A DNA stretch of 64,000 bases, taken from Rhizobium sp. NXC24 (GTDB lineage: Bacteria; Pseudomonadota; Alphaproteobacteria; Rhizobiales; Rhizobiaceae). A program made the translations under genes and the position numbers. The notes beneath the pieces are model-generated. The model did no database searches and was not told where the DNA came from. It was given only the letters and a program-made list of their open reading frames with translations. Within the stretch, counting starts at the first letter, position 1, and each line of letters begins with the position of its first letter. The stretch is taken from NCBI RefSeq assembly GCF_002944315.1, contig NZ_CP024311.1, forward strand, positions 3,912,501 through 3,976,500, read 5' to 3'. Of the stretch, positions 17,178-25,143 are shown in pieces.

Positions 17178-17950
17178 GCAAGATCGTCAGCCGCCGCGGC
17201 TTCCTCATCGGCTCTGTCGCCAGCCTCGGCGCTATCGGCCTTACCGGCTGCGACGACGTCACCGAGAACCAGAACGTCCAGAAGGTTCTCGCGCTGGCCG
17301 AAGGTCTGACCATGGGCACACAACGCCTTCTCGTCCCGCCGCAGACGCTTGCCCGCGAATATACCGAAAAGGACCTCTCGCCGACCTTCCGCTCGAACGG
17401 CACGGATAATCCCGGCACTGCGGATTATGCCGCAATGGTGGAAAACGGCTTCTCCACCTGGAAGCTAAAGATCGACGGCATGGTCAACCAGCCGATGGAG
17501 TTTTCGCTGGCCGACCTGAAGAAACTGCCGTCGCGCACGCAGATCACCCGGCACGACTGCGTGGAAGGCTGGAGCGCCATCGGCAAATGGACCGGCGTGC
17601 CGCTTGGCCTCATTCTGCAGAGCGCCGGGCTGAAGCCGGGCGCGCGTTATGCGGTGTTCTATTGCGCCGACGAATTAGAGCAGACGCTCGACGGCAGCGG
17701 CCGCTACTACGAGAGCCTCGACCTGATCGACGCCTTTCATCCGCAGACGATCCTCGCCTATTCGATGAACGGCAAGGATCTCGAAGTCGCCCACGGCGCG
17801 CCGCTGCGTCTGCGCGTCGAGCGCCAGCTCGGCTACAAGCACGCCAAATATGTCATGCGCATCGAAATCCGCGACAAATTCAACGATCTCTGGGGCGGCA
17901 AAGGTGGCTTCTGGGAAGATCGCGGCTACGAATGGTATGCCGGAATTTGA
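17174..17950 (+). CDS. Exported sulfite-oxidase-fold molybdopterin oxidoreductase
   Basis: 258 residues. The N-terminus SRRGFLIGSVASLGAIGL is a twin-arginine-type signal ending in LTGC, so the protein may be exported folded and possibly lipid-anchored. The molybdenum-ligating cysteine is expected in TRHDCVEGWSAIGKW, and further family features are GVPLGLIL and GAPLRLRVERQLGYKHAKYV. Translationally coupled (ATGA) to the cytochrome b at 16320, an arrangement that resembles MsrPQ-type or sulfite-dehydrogenase-type pairs, though the cytochrome differs from MsrQ. The substrate cannot be read from sequence. Confidence 0.88.
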   Translation: MSKIVSRRGFLIGSVASLGAIGLTGCDDVTENQNVQKVLALAEGLTMGTQRLLVPPQTLAREYTEKDLSPTFRSNGTDNPGTADYAAMVENGFSTWKLKIDGMVNQPMEFSLADLKKLPSRTQITRHDCVEGWSAIGKWTGVPLGLILQSAGLKPGARYAVFYCADELEQTLDGSGRYYESLDLIDAFHPQTILAYSMNGKDLEVAHGAPLRLRVERQLGYKHAKYVMRIEIRDKFNDLWGGKGGFWEDRGYEWYAGI

Positions 17951-18028
17951 AGGCATTACTTTAGCATGTTTCAATTTGTCGCAGGTCGCTTCAGGCCGGA
18001 ACACTTATGCGTGCAGGTACGTTCTCGC

Positions 18029-18048
18029 AAAGGGCAATTATGCCCTTT
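18029..18048. other. Hairpin in the leader of the small exported gene
   Basis: Perfect 8-bp inverted repeat aaagggca/tgcccttt with a 4-base loop, ending just before the ribosome site ggagg (18050-18054) of the gene at 18063. It could modulate translation initiation or be an operator. No known riboswitch is recognised. Confidence 0.4.
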
Positions 18049-18062
18049 CGGAGGAAATGCAC

Positions 18063-18317
18063 ATGCTGAGATCGATTTTGATCGCGGCCGTGCTTGCAGC
18101 GGCGAGCACCATGCCCGTTTATGCCGCAGCCACGGTGAAATGTGACGATGCTTCCATTATGGCCTTGCAGACCAAAGTGGATGCAATGACCGACCAGACG
18201 AAAAAGACAGCCGCCACCAAACAGGTGACTATGGCAAAAGACGCCATGAAGGCGCACAAGATGAAAAATTGTGTGACCCACATGGAAAATGCCGAGAAGG
18301 GCATGAGCAAGATGTAA
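18063..18317 (+). CDS. Small exported helical protein of unknown function
   Basis: 84 residues: signal peptide to about residue 21 (MLRSILIAAVLAAASTMPVYA), then a short lysine- and methionine-rich helical mature part with two cysteines (KCDDASIM and KNCVTHMENAEKGM). Family not recognised. Two starts are possible; 18063 is preferred over 18057 because it lies eight bases from ggagg. It lies about 110 bp downstream of the molybdoenzyme and may belong to the same unit, with a terminator-like hairpin just after it. Confidence 0.7.
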   Translation: MLRSILIAAVLAAASTMPVYAAATVKCDDASIMALQTKVDAMTDQTKKTAATKQVTMAKDAMKAHKMKNCVTHMENAEKGMSKM

Positions 18318-18351
18318 CGGCTCGCCGTTGCTTTGGTGGATTCGGAGGACA

Positions 18352-18373
18352 AGGCCCGGGCTTCCGGGCCTTA
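18352..18373 (+). terminator. Probable intrinsic terminator after the small exported gene
   Basis: Perfect 9-bp stem aaggcccgg/ccgggcctt with a gctt loop, followed by the modest T-rich tract aagtttgtt. It lies 35 bp after the stop at 18317 and before the next toxin-antitoxin pair. Confidence 0.55.
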
Positions 18374-18494
18374 AGTTTGTTGGGGGTGCGAGAAGCCGAT
18401 GTTTGGATACCCATAAGCTCGCCGAAACCGGCCTGTCTTGAAAGTCGCGGTTAAAAGTAATACCTCTATTTTAGCAATCATTACCGGGATTCCC

Positions 18495-18728
18495 ATGAGT
18501 ACGACCGTAACTGCAAAAGGACAGGTCACGATTCCAAAAGCCGTTCGCGACAAGCTCGGCATCGGCCCCGGAAGCCAGATCGATTTTCGCCGAGCTGCCG
18601 ATGGCAGCATTGTCCTTGTCCCGGTGGAAACCGGCAGACAAATCAGCCGTTTTGCCAAATTTCGAGGACATGCCGGAAAAGGCCTGAGCACTGACGAGAT
18701 TATGGCACTGACGCGTGGCGACGATTGA
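18495..18728 (+). CDS. AbrB/MazE-type antitoxin of a VapBC pair
   Basis: 77-residue swapped-hairpin DNA-binding antitoxin. The N-terminal TTVTAKGQVTIPKAVRDKLGI is the classic AbrB/MazE/SpoVT signature, and the polar C-terminal half would bind the toxin. ATG at 18495 is preferred; an upstream frame start adds 19 unrelated residues. It overlaps the downstream PIN gene by about 14 bases, so the two are coupled. This is the second toxin-antitoxin pair in the window, with a different antitoxin fold from the one at 3557. Confidence 0.87.
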   Translation: MSTTVTAKGQVTIPKAVRDKLGIGPGSQIDFRRAADGSIVLVPVETGRQISRFAKFRGHAGKGLSTDEIMALTRGDD

Positions 18729-19137
18729 TGTGATCTTCGTCGATTCCAACATACTTCTGGATATTATTACCGACGATCCGATTTGGTATGACTGGTCCAT
18801 CGGCGAGCTCGACAAAGCATCGCTCGTGGGTCCTCTCTACATCAACGACGTCGTTTACGCCGAAATATCCGTTCGCTACCAGCGCATTGAAGATCTCGAT
18901 GAGATGCTTGTCGGGACTGGCGTCAGCATCATATCGATTCCACGAGCGGCACTTTTCCTTGCTGGCAAGGTTTTTGACCAATATCGAAAAGCTGGTGGAA
19001 CGCGCACAGGCGTTCTGCCGGATTTCTTCATCGGCTCTCATGCGACCGTCAGCGGCCTCTCCGTACTGACGCGCGACACCAAGCGTTTCCAGACCTACTT
19101 CAAATCGGTAACGCTCATTAGCCCGCCAACAGTATAA
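18715..19137 (+). CDS. vapC: VapC-type PIN-domain ribonuclease toxin
   Basis: 140-residue PIN-domain protein with the acidic residues in place: D10 (FVDSNILLD), E50 (VVYAEISV), D102 (LPDFFIGSHA) and the LTRD segment. Expected to be an Mg2+-dependent RNase neutralised by the AbrB-type antitoxin encoded just upstream. The start is uncertain: GTG at 18715 overlaps the antitoxin gene, and GTG at 18730 would shorten the protein by five residues. Unlike the first pair, no catalytic acid is missing. Confidence 0.85.
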   Translation: MATIDVIFVDSNILLDIITDDPIWYDWSIGELDKASLVGPLYINDVVYAEISVRYQRIEDLDEMLVGTGVSIISIPRAALFLAGKVFDQYRKAGGTRTGVLPDFFIGSHATVSGLSVLTRDTKRFQTYFKSVTLISPPTV

Positions 19138-19171
19138 CTATCGCTACCGGATCAGCCGGCCTTTCCGCAGC

Positions 19172-19660
19172 CTAGCGGCTACCGCCAATATGTCGCGCGG
19201 CGTCGGCAAACGAGATGTCCGACTTGATCTCTCGTGTCGACATCGACGTTACCGTATGCCGCACGCCCGGCAGCCGGTTCAGTTCCTGACGCAGCAGCCG
19301 ATCGAGGGCGGCCATGTCGGCGGCCAATATGTGCAGGAGATAGTCGGCCTCCCCCGTCGTCGCATGGCAGCGCCAGATCAGCGGGTGGCGGCGCACCGCG
19401 GCTTCGAAGGCATCGAAGCGCTCGACGTCGATCGACACTTGCACGAAGGCTTCCAGGCCAAAGCCGAGCTGTGCCGGATCGAGGATCGTCCGGTAACCGC
19501 GGATCACACCGGCCTCTTCCAGCGCCTTCACCCGTTTCCAGCACGGCGTCTTGCTGAGACCGACCAGATCGGCGAGCGCGGCAAAGGAGATGCGGGCATT
19601 GGCCTCCAGGGCAGAGACGATCTTATGGTCGAGCGCGTCCAAGTCCAGCGTTCCCTCCAT
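19172..19660 (-). CDS. Lrp/AsnC-family transcriptional regulator
   Basis: 162-residue feast/famine regulator. The N-terminal helix-turn-helix (residues 8-60, ISFAALADLVGLSKTPCWKRVKALEEAGVI) is followed by an RAM ligand-binding domain (about 70-150) with the usual WRCHATTGEADYLLHI strand. Such proteins respond to amino acids. It is divergent from the tryptophan-dioxygenase-family gene at 19797, which it probably controls, as is common for Lrp-type regulators of amino-acid catabolism. Confidence 0.92.
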   Translation of the reverse strand: MEGTLDLDALDHKIVSALEANARISFAALADLVGLSKTPCWKRVKALEEAGVIRGYRTILDPAQLGFGLEAFVQVSIDVERFDAFEAAVRRHPLIWRCHATTGEADYLLHILAADMAALDRLLRQELNRLPGVRHTVTSMSTREIKSDISFADAARHIGGSR

Positions 19661-19796
19661 TGCCTTTCATAAGGTTGATCGTACTCCTGATTGGCAATTT
19701 TAGAAGACAATTAGGAACAATGTTCAAGGGAAAATTTCGTATCCTTCCAAAAGGGCAAATATGCCAGCGGCAAAGGCCGGGACAAAGGGAACGAAG

Positions 19797-20549
19797 ATGC
19801 AGAAGCAAGACTATTACGCGCGGATCGAGGCGCCAGACATGCGCGACTATGGCGTTTATCTGCAATGCGACAAGCTGCTCGCCTGCCAGAAGCCACTAAA
19901 CGGGATGGTCAACGGCGACGAGCTGCAGTTCCAGATCGTCCATCAGGTGGAAGAGCTCTGGATGAAGCTCATCGCCTATACGCTGGTCGACGTGATCGCC
20001 TTCATCGAGGAAAACAACACTCATCGCGTGGTGACGCTGATGGGCCGCGTGCATCGGCTGATGCGGATGATGACGGCGCAGCTCGATCTGCTCGAAACCA
20101 TGTCCCCGAAGGAATATCAGCAGATCCGCCTGCAGCTCGGCAATGGCAGCGGCCAGGAATCGCCCGGCTTCAAATTCCTGCTGCGCATACCGCCGGATCT
20201 CTGGCGGGCCTTCAAGGCCCATTATCTCGACGCACTGGGGCTTACGGTCGAGGATGTCTATGACGGCAAATATGATCATGGCGACAGCTATGTCGTCGCC
20301 GAGGCATTGGCCGAGTACGACGAATTGTTCCAGAAATTTCGCGCCAACCACATCTATCTGATCCAGCGCTCGATCGGGCTCGGCTCGAAATCCCTCAAGG
20401 GCCGGCCGGTCGAACTGTTACAGGCCGGCGCTCGCCATCGCTTATTCCCCGATCTCTGGGATATCCGCGCCGAGATGACCGACCGCTGGGGCAGTCAATA
20501 CGGCGTGGTGCGCGATTCCATTTCCAGACACGACGACGCGGCGGAATAG
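19797..20549 (+). CDS. Tryptophan 2,3-dioxygenase-family haem protein, non-canonical
   Basis: 250 residues. Recognisable family features are VHQVEELWMKL (H49, equivalent of the substrate-pocket histidine), an arginine before the SGQES segment (R111), ANHIYLIQRSIG (H185, expected haem axial ligand) and RLFPDLWDIR. Two regions differ from classic TDO: SGFQS-type sequence is replaced by LGNGSGQESPG, and the GTGGSSG loop after the haem histidine is replaced by GSKSLKGRPVELLQ. The substrate may therefore not be free tryptophan. No kynureninase or formamidase is adjacent. An alternative ATG at 19761 adds 12 residues; 19797 has aaaggga at good spacing. Confidence 0.8.
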   Translation: MQKQDYYARIEAPDMRDYGVYLQCDKLLACQKPLNGMVNGDELQFQIVHQVEELWMKLIAYTLVDVIAFIEENNTHRVVTLMGRVHRLMRMMTAQLDLLETMSPKEYQQIRLQLGNGSGQESPGFKFLLRIPPDLWRAFKAHYLDALGLTVEDVYDGKYDHGDSYVVAEALAEYDELFQKFRANHIYLIQRSIGLGSKSLKGRPVELLQAGARHRLFPDLWDIRAEMTDRWGSQYGVVRDSISRHDDAAE

Positions 20550-20568
20550 GGTACGCGACCCCGCTGAC

Positions 20569-21024
20569 TTATCCGTCGCGCTGCATGGTGCGACGGAACG
20601 CTTTCAGCGTTTCGGCGCTGACATGATGTTCCATGCCCTCGGCGTCGATCCGCGCCGTCTCGGGGCTAACGCCAATCCAGCGCAAGAACGCTTCGACCGT
20701 CTGATGGCGGGCACGGATGTTCTGGGCGATCTTATTGCCCGCCTCCGTCAGGAAAACGCCGCGATAGGGCCGCCGCGATACCAGCCCGTCTTCGCAAAGA
20801 CGTGCCAGCATCTTGGCGACCGTCGGCTGTGACACGCCAAGCCTTGCCGCGATATCCACCTGCCGGGCCTCGTTGCCATCATCGATGAGATCGGCGATCA
20901 GCTCGACATAATCTTCGACCAGAGCGCCACGGGTGGCCTCCCGCGTATGCCGAAAACCCTCCGAATGCGTCTCGGCATCCGGCAGCGGTTCGTCGCGATG
21001 GATCGGCGGTTTTCTGGCTGGCAA
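20569..21024 (-). CDS. mntR: MntR, manganese-responsive DtxR-family regulator
   Basis: 151-residue metalloregulator. The helix-turn-helix spans about 45-90 ([31 protein letters not shown]), followed by the metal-binding/dimerisation helices with [13 protein letters not shown]. There is no SH3-like third domain, which fits MntR rather than DtxR/IdeR. The N-terminal 30 residues are polar and probably disordered. It is divergent from the mntH transporter at 21225, separated by about 200 bp. Confidence 0.9.
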   Translation of the reverse strand: MPARKPPIHRDEPLPDAETHSEGFRHTREATRGALVEDYVELIADLIDDGNEARQVDIAARLGVSQPTVAKMLARLCEDGLVSRRPYRGVFLTEAGNKIAQNIRARHQTVEAFLRWIGVSPETARIDAEGMEHHVSAETLKAFRRTMQRDG

Positions 21025-21224
21025 TGCGTTTGGCTCCCTGGACGCACGAATAAACTCGCTTTGATCTTTATAGCACGAGCTTCAATCTTGAAAGCGGATG
21101 ATGATTTTTGCGACGCGCCATCATCGCCATCACAACGCCGCAACTATAAAATATAGCCTATTGCATAATGTTGATATCCAGCATATTTCTTTAGTCACAT
21201 CGTAATTCGATCCCGGAGCCCCGC

Positions 21225-22580
21225 ATGACGCAGATTCAGGAAGCAGCCGCGCCGCAAGCGTGGAAATTTGCCCGCCCAGATGAAGAGGCGCGGCTGAGCC
21301 TTCCGGAAGTCAATGCAACGATTCATGTTCCGCACGCCGGCACCTGGGTCCGGCGGCTGATCGCCTTCCTCGGGCCGGGCTATATGGTCTCCGTCGGTTA
21401 TATGGACCCAGGAAACTGGGCGACCGACCTCGCTGGTGGTGCGCAATTCGGCTACACGCTACTAGCGGTCATCATGCTGTCCAATCTGATGGCGATCCTG
21501 CTGCAAGCACTTGCAGCCCGGCTCGGCATCGTCACCGGCCGCGATCTGGCGCAGGCTTGTCGCGACCACTATTCGAGACCGGTCAATCTGGCCCTGTGGT
21601 TTGCCTGCGAACTCGCCATCATCGCCTGCGATCTCGCCGAGGTCATCGGCACGGCGATCGCGCTGCAATTGCTCTTCGGTATCCCATTGATCGGCGGCGC
21701 GCTGATCACCGCGCTCGACGCCTTCCTGCTGCTGCTTCTGATGAATAGGGGCTTCCGCTTCCTGGAGGCCTTCGTCATCGCGCTCCTCATTGTCATCGCC
21801 GTCTGCTTCGCCATCCAGATCGCCGCCGCCGCTCCTCCGGTCGCCGCTATCCTCAATGGTTTCATCCCGTCGCCCGAGATCGTCACCAATCACGAGATGC
21901 TCTACATCGCCATGGGCATCATCGGCGCGACCGTCATGCCGCATAACCTCTACCTGCATTCCTCGATCGTGCAGACGCGCGCCTATAAGCGCACGGATGA
22001 AGGCCGCCGCGATGCGATCAAATGGGCGACCACCGACAGCACGATCGCCTTAATGCTGGCGCTTTTCGTCAACGCTTCGATCCTGATCGTCGCCGCCGTC
22101 GCCTTCCACAATAGCGGGCATTCGGATGTCGCCGAAATCGGCCAGGCCTTCCAGTTGCTGTCGCCGCTGCTCGGCCTTGGGATCGCCTCGACACTGTTTG
22201 CCGTCGCACTTCTCGCCTCCGGCCTTAATTCCACCGTGACGGCGACGCTCGCCGGCCAGATCGTCATGGAAGGCTTCCTCCGCCTGCGTATTCCACACTG
22301 GGCCAGACGGCTTTTGACGCGTGGCCTCGCAATTATTCCGGTTGTTTTTGTTACTGCATTTTATGGTGAAAAAGGCACTGCCGATTTGCTCGTTCTGAGC
22401 CAGGTCATTTTGTCCATGCAACTGCCCTTCGCGGTCATTCCGCTTGTCCAATTCGTCACAGATCGCAGAAAAATGGGCAGATTCACCATCCCAAGGAGCG
22501 TTGCCGTTCTCTCCTGGCTGGTTGCGGGCGTCATCCTGGCGCTGAATTTCAAGCTGCTGTACGACACCATCTTCGGTTGA
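21225..22580 (+). CDS. mntH: MntH, Nramp-family Mn2+/H+ symporter
   Basis: 451-residue inner-membrane transporter with about 11 hydrophobic segments. The metal-binding signature DPGN lies in the first span ([13 protein letters not shown]) and the second signature MPHN in the sixth ([19 protein letters not shown]), both diagnostic of Nramp proteins. Imports Mn2+ with protons. The divergent MntR gene suggests repression under Mn sufficiency; the AT-rich stretch at about 21145-21205 is a candidate control region, but no defined box can be asserted. Ribosome site ggag precedes the ATG. Confidence 0.95.
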   Translation: MTQIQEAAAPQAWKFARPDEEARLSLPEVNATIHVPHAGTWVRRLIAFLGPGYMVSVGYMDPGNWATDLAGGAQFGYTLLAVIMLSNLMAILLQALAARLGIVTGRDLAQACRDHYSRPVNLALWFACELAIIACDLAEVIGTAIALQLLFGIPLIGGALITALDAFLLLLLMNRGFRFLEAFVIALLIVIAVCFAIQIAAAAPPVAAILNGFIPSPEIVTNHEMLYIAMGIIGATVMPHNLYLHSSIVQTRAYKRTDEGRRDAIKWATTDSTIALMLALFVNASILIVAAVAFHNSGHSDVAEIGQAFQLLSPLLGLGIASTLFAVALLASGLNSTVTATLAGQIVMEGFLRLRIPHWARRLLTRGLAIIPVVFVTAFYGEKGTADLLVLSQVILSMQLPFAVIPLVQFVTDRRKMGRFTIPRSVAVLSWLVAGVILALNFKLLYDTIFG

Positions 22581-22712
22581 CGAATCACCCGTGATGCGAG
22601 AATCTGCGAACCTGGAAGATCACGGTAATTAACAGATACGTAATATTTGCCCAGATTTTGACATGATTTGCCCTAGTTTGGGCCCACCGCAGTCTGCAGG
22701 GTTCCTCAATTC

Positions 22713-24542
22713 ATGGTCGAAAGTCCATTGCGCGTCCAATTTCCTGCAGAGGCTGCGATTCAGGCGCGGCCGCATCACGAATTTCATATTCCCTTTCTGC
22801 CCCGATCCGCCCATCTTCGCCACCTGATCGCCATCGGTCTTGCCGGCACCGCCTCCTGCGGCCTTCTCGCGACCGTTCTCTACCCGCTGCTTGCCCGCCA
22901 TACGATCGAGCAGGCCGTTCCGATTCACACAGCCCAGCTCGTCCAATCGCAGCCGGCGTTGCACAAGAGCGACCGGCTTGCCACGAAACAGCGTTTCGAC
23001 GGCGCCCGTTTTGCGCAGGTGGCGGAAAAGACCTCGAGCGGCGAAACCCGTATCTTCACCTATCACCGCACGACACTGGTCTTCAAAGCCGAGGTTACCG
23101 AGCCCGCAGACAGTGATGCCGCGGCCATCAATGCGGCCTATGACGGCGATACACGGACTGAGAACGCTCTGTTTTCGCCACCGTCGCTCGCGGATATCCG
23201 CCAGGGCATCTATCCGCATGTCAATCGCTACGACGCGGTCCGCCGCTCGCGCTTCCCGGTTCGCGGCGTGCCGTTGAATGTCAGCGTGTCGAGGGCGACC
23301 ACGGGCGAGGCAGGCCGCGAGTTCAAGAGGCTGGTTTCCATGCCCAAGGACCGGCAGGACCTGCAGGATATCCTCGCCTCCGCCGGTCTTGGTGTAGATG
23401 CTGGCGACGAGCTGCAGCGTGCCTTGGAAACCGATACGGTTTCGCCCGGCGACAGCCTGGAACTGCTGCTGGAGAAAAAGACCGCCGATGCGCAGCCGAA
23501 GCTGATCATGGCTCGCCTCAGCGGCGAGAAGACACCCGAGCGCATTGTGGCGCGCGACGATGCCGACGGCTTCGTGCCTCTTACCGATGACCGGCTGTTT
23601 TCCACGCTCTATAGCGAGAGCCAGGCCGACACGCCGTCCTCTTCGGACGTGGCTGCCGTCGACCTCAAGGGCATCGACAGCAACGATCGGTCGACGATCA
23701 GCGCCAAGCTGAAGAAGGCGGGGCTTTCCGATGAAAGCGTCGATCAGCTCTTGAAGCTCGCCAAGGCGAACGGCGTTTCACTAACCGGTGGCGACGATGC
23801 GCCCGACAGCGTCGATCTGCTGTTCCGCAAGGCGGACAATGGCAAAAGCGAACTGATGTTCATCGAGTTCCACACCGATGGCGACACGCATCGCTTCTAT
23901 CTGCACAAGGACGGCGGCGACGGCGCCTCAGAATTCTACGACGAGGGTGGCCACTCCGTCGCCAAGGTGCTGACCCATCGTCCCGTGCCCAACGGCACGC
24001 TCGGTGACGGATTTGCCTGGCGCATTCATCCGATCCTCGGCGTCCGGAAATTCCACAACGGCGTCGATTTCCGCGCGCCGATGGGCAGCCCGATCATGGC
24101 AGCCGGCGACGGCACCGTCGAAAAGATTTCCTGGGAAACGGGCTACGGCAAATATGTCCGCATCCGCCACGACGGCGGCTACGAGACGACCTATGCCCAC
24201 ATTTCCTCGACGCCGTCGGACCTGCATGTCGGCGAGCGCGTTACCCAGGGCCAAGTCATCGCCTATGTCGGCTCGACCGGCTATTCCACCGGTCCGCATC
24301 TCTACTACGAACTGCGCGTCAACGGCCGCTACGAAAACCCGCTGACCGCCCAGTTGCCGGCCGGCACCAATCTTACCGGCAAGTCGCTGGACAGCCTGCG
24401 CTCGCAGGTCAGCCACGTCGATAATATCATGACCTATCTCGACGTGCCGTCGCCGCAAAGCGAAGCCCGCCCCTTCAACGCCTTCGACCAGGGACCGGAG
24501 CGAGGCCCAGGCGCAGGCACCGGTCATTCCGGTAGGCCCTGA
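22713..24542 (+). CDS. M23/LytM-domain cell-envelope protein with a missing zinc ligand
   Basis: 609 residues: a cytoplasmic N-terminus, a membrane anchor near residues 38-62, a long periplasmic region (about 70-420) and a C-terminal LytM domain (about 430-555). The domain has HNGVDF (H448, D452) and YAH (H496). The usual terminal HLH motif reads HLYYE here (H529, Y531), so the third zinc ligand is tyrosine. Canonical M23 enzymes cut peptidoglycan cross-bridges, whereas degenerate LytM proteins such as EnvC and NlpD activate amidases. Catalysis is therefore doubtful. The central region is poorly conserved to my eye. Confidence 0.87.
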   Translation: MVESPLRVQFPAEAAIQARPHHEFHIPFLPRSAHLRHLIAIGLAGTASCGLLATVLYPLLARHTIEQAVPIHTAQLVQSQPALHKSDRLATKQRFDGARFAQVAEKTSSGETRIFTYHRTTLVFKAEVTEPADSDAAAINAAYDGDTRTENALFSPPSLADIRQGIYPHVNRYDAVRRSRFPVRGVPLNVSVSRATTGEAGREFKRLVSMPKDRQDLQDILASAGLGVDAGDELQRALETDTVSPGDSLELLLEKKTADAQPKLIMARLSGEKTPERIVARDDADGFVPLTDDRLFSTLYSESQADTPSSSDVAAVDLKGIDSNDRSTISAKLKKAGLSDESVDQLLKLAKANGVSLTGGDDAPDSVDLLFRKADNGKSELMFIEFHTDGDTHRFYLHKDGGDGASEFYDEGGHSVAKVLTHRPVPNGTLGDGFAWRIHPILGVRKFHNGVDFRAPMGSPIMAAGDGTVEKISWETGYGKYVRIRHDGGYETTYAHISSTPSDLHVGERVTQGQVIAYVGSTGYSTGPHLYYELRVNGRYENPLTAQLPAGTNLTGKSLDSLRSQVSHVDNIMTYLDVPSPQSEARPFNAFDQGPERGPGAGTGHSGRP

Positions 24543-24714
24543 TGCCGCAACTATAGCGGCACGACCGAGATTCCCCGAACAGCGAAGTTTTGATTCGCGG
24601 CTGGAAATTGGAACCAGCCTCGGATGCATGCTGAACGATGCGCAGCGGGAGGGCGTCGCAGCGCTGGTTTGAAATCTCCACACGATCCCGCTTCAGAAAA
24701 CGGAGGATGTTCCA

Positions 24715-25143
24715 ATGGCTGATGCCCGATGCAGTTGCGGCGCTCTCACGCTGACGCTTTCAGAACCATCGAAATTGGTTGTCGCCTGTCATTGTCTTGA
24801 CTGCCAACGCAGGACCGGCGCGCCGTTTAGCGTCGGCGCCTTTTATGCCGCCGATGCCGTCGCCATTTCCGGAACTCCAAAAGAGTTCAGCCGCGATGCG
24901 GCAAGCGGCGGGAAGGTCCACACCTACTTCTGTCCGAACTGCGGCTCAACCGTCTATTGGAAGGCCGACAGACTACCGTCGCTGATCGGCGTTGCCGTCG
25001 GCGCGCTGGCAGATCCCAAATTCCCGGCTCCCGTTATATCGGTTTTCGAGCAGTCGAAACACCATTGGGTTGAAATGGATGGCGCCGTCGAACATTTCCA
25101 ACAAAGCAGTGCGGCAAAAAATTCGAATCGAGACTCCACTTAA
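24715..25143 (+). CDS. GFA-family (CENP-V/GFA zinc domain) protein
   Basis: 142 residues with the zinc-binding cysteines of the glutathione-dependent formaldehyde-activating enzyme fold: CSCG (residues 6-9), CHCLDCQRRTG (25-35) and FCPNCGS (about 72-78). Paralogues of this fold are numerous and most have no proven activity, so a formaldehyde role should not be assumed. Ribosome site cggagg. Its stop overlaps the convergent SMP-30 gene by four bases. Confidence 0.87.
   Translation: MADARCSCGALTLTLSEPSKLVVACHCLDCQRRTGAPFSVGAFYAADAVAISGTPKEFSRDAASGGKVHTYFCPNCGSTVYWKADRLPSLIGVAVGALADPKFPAPVISVFEQSKHHWVEMDGAVEHFQQSSAAKNSNRDST

Noticed and set aside
18029..18048. Leader hairpin considered as a riboswitch
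   Set aside because: A single 8-bp stem with a 4-base loop is too simple, and no conserved riboswitch core was recognised.
21145..21205. MntR or Mur box before mntH
   Set aside because: The stretch is AT-rich with partial symmetry, but no segment could be matched confidently to a defined manganese box, so no site was called.
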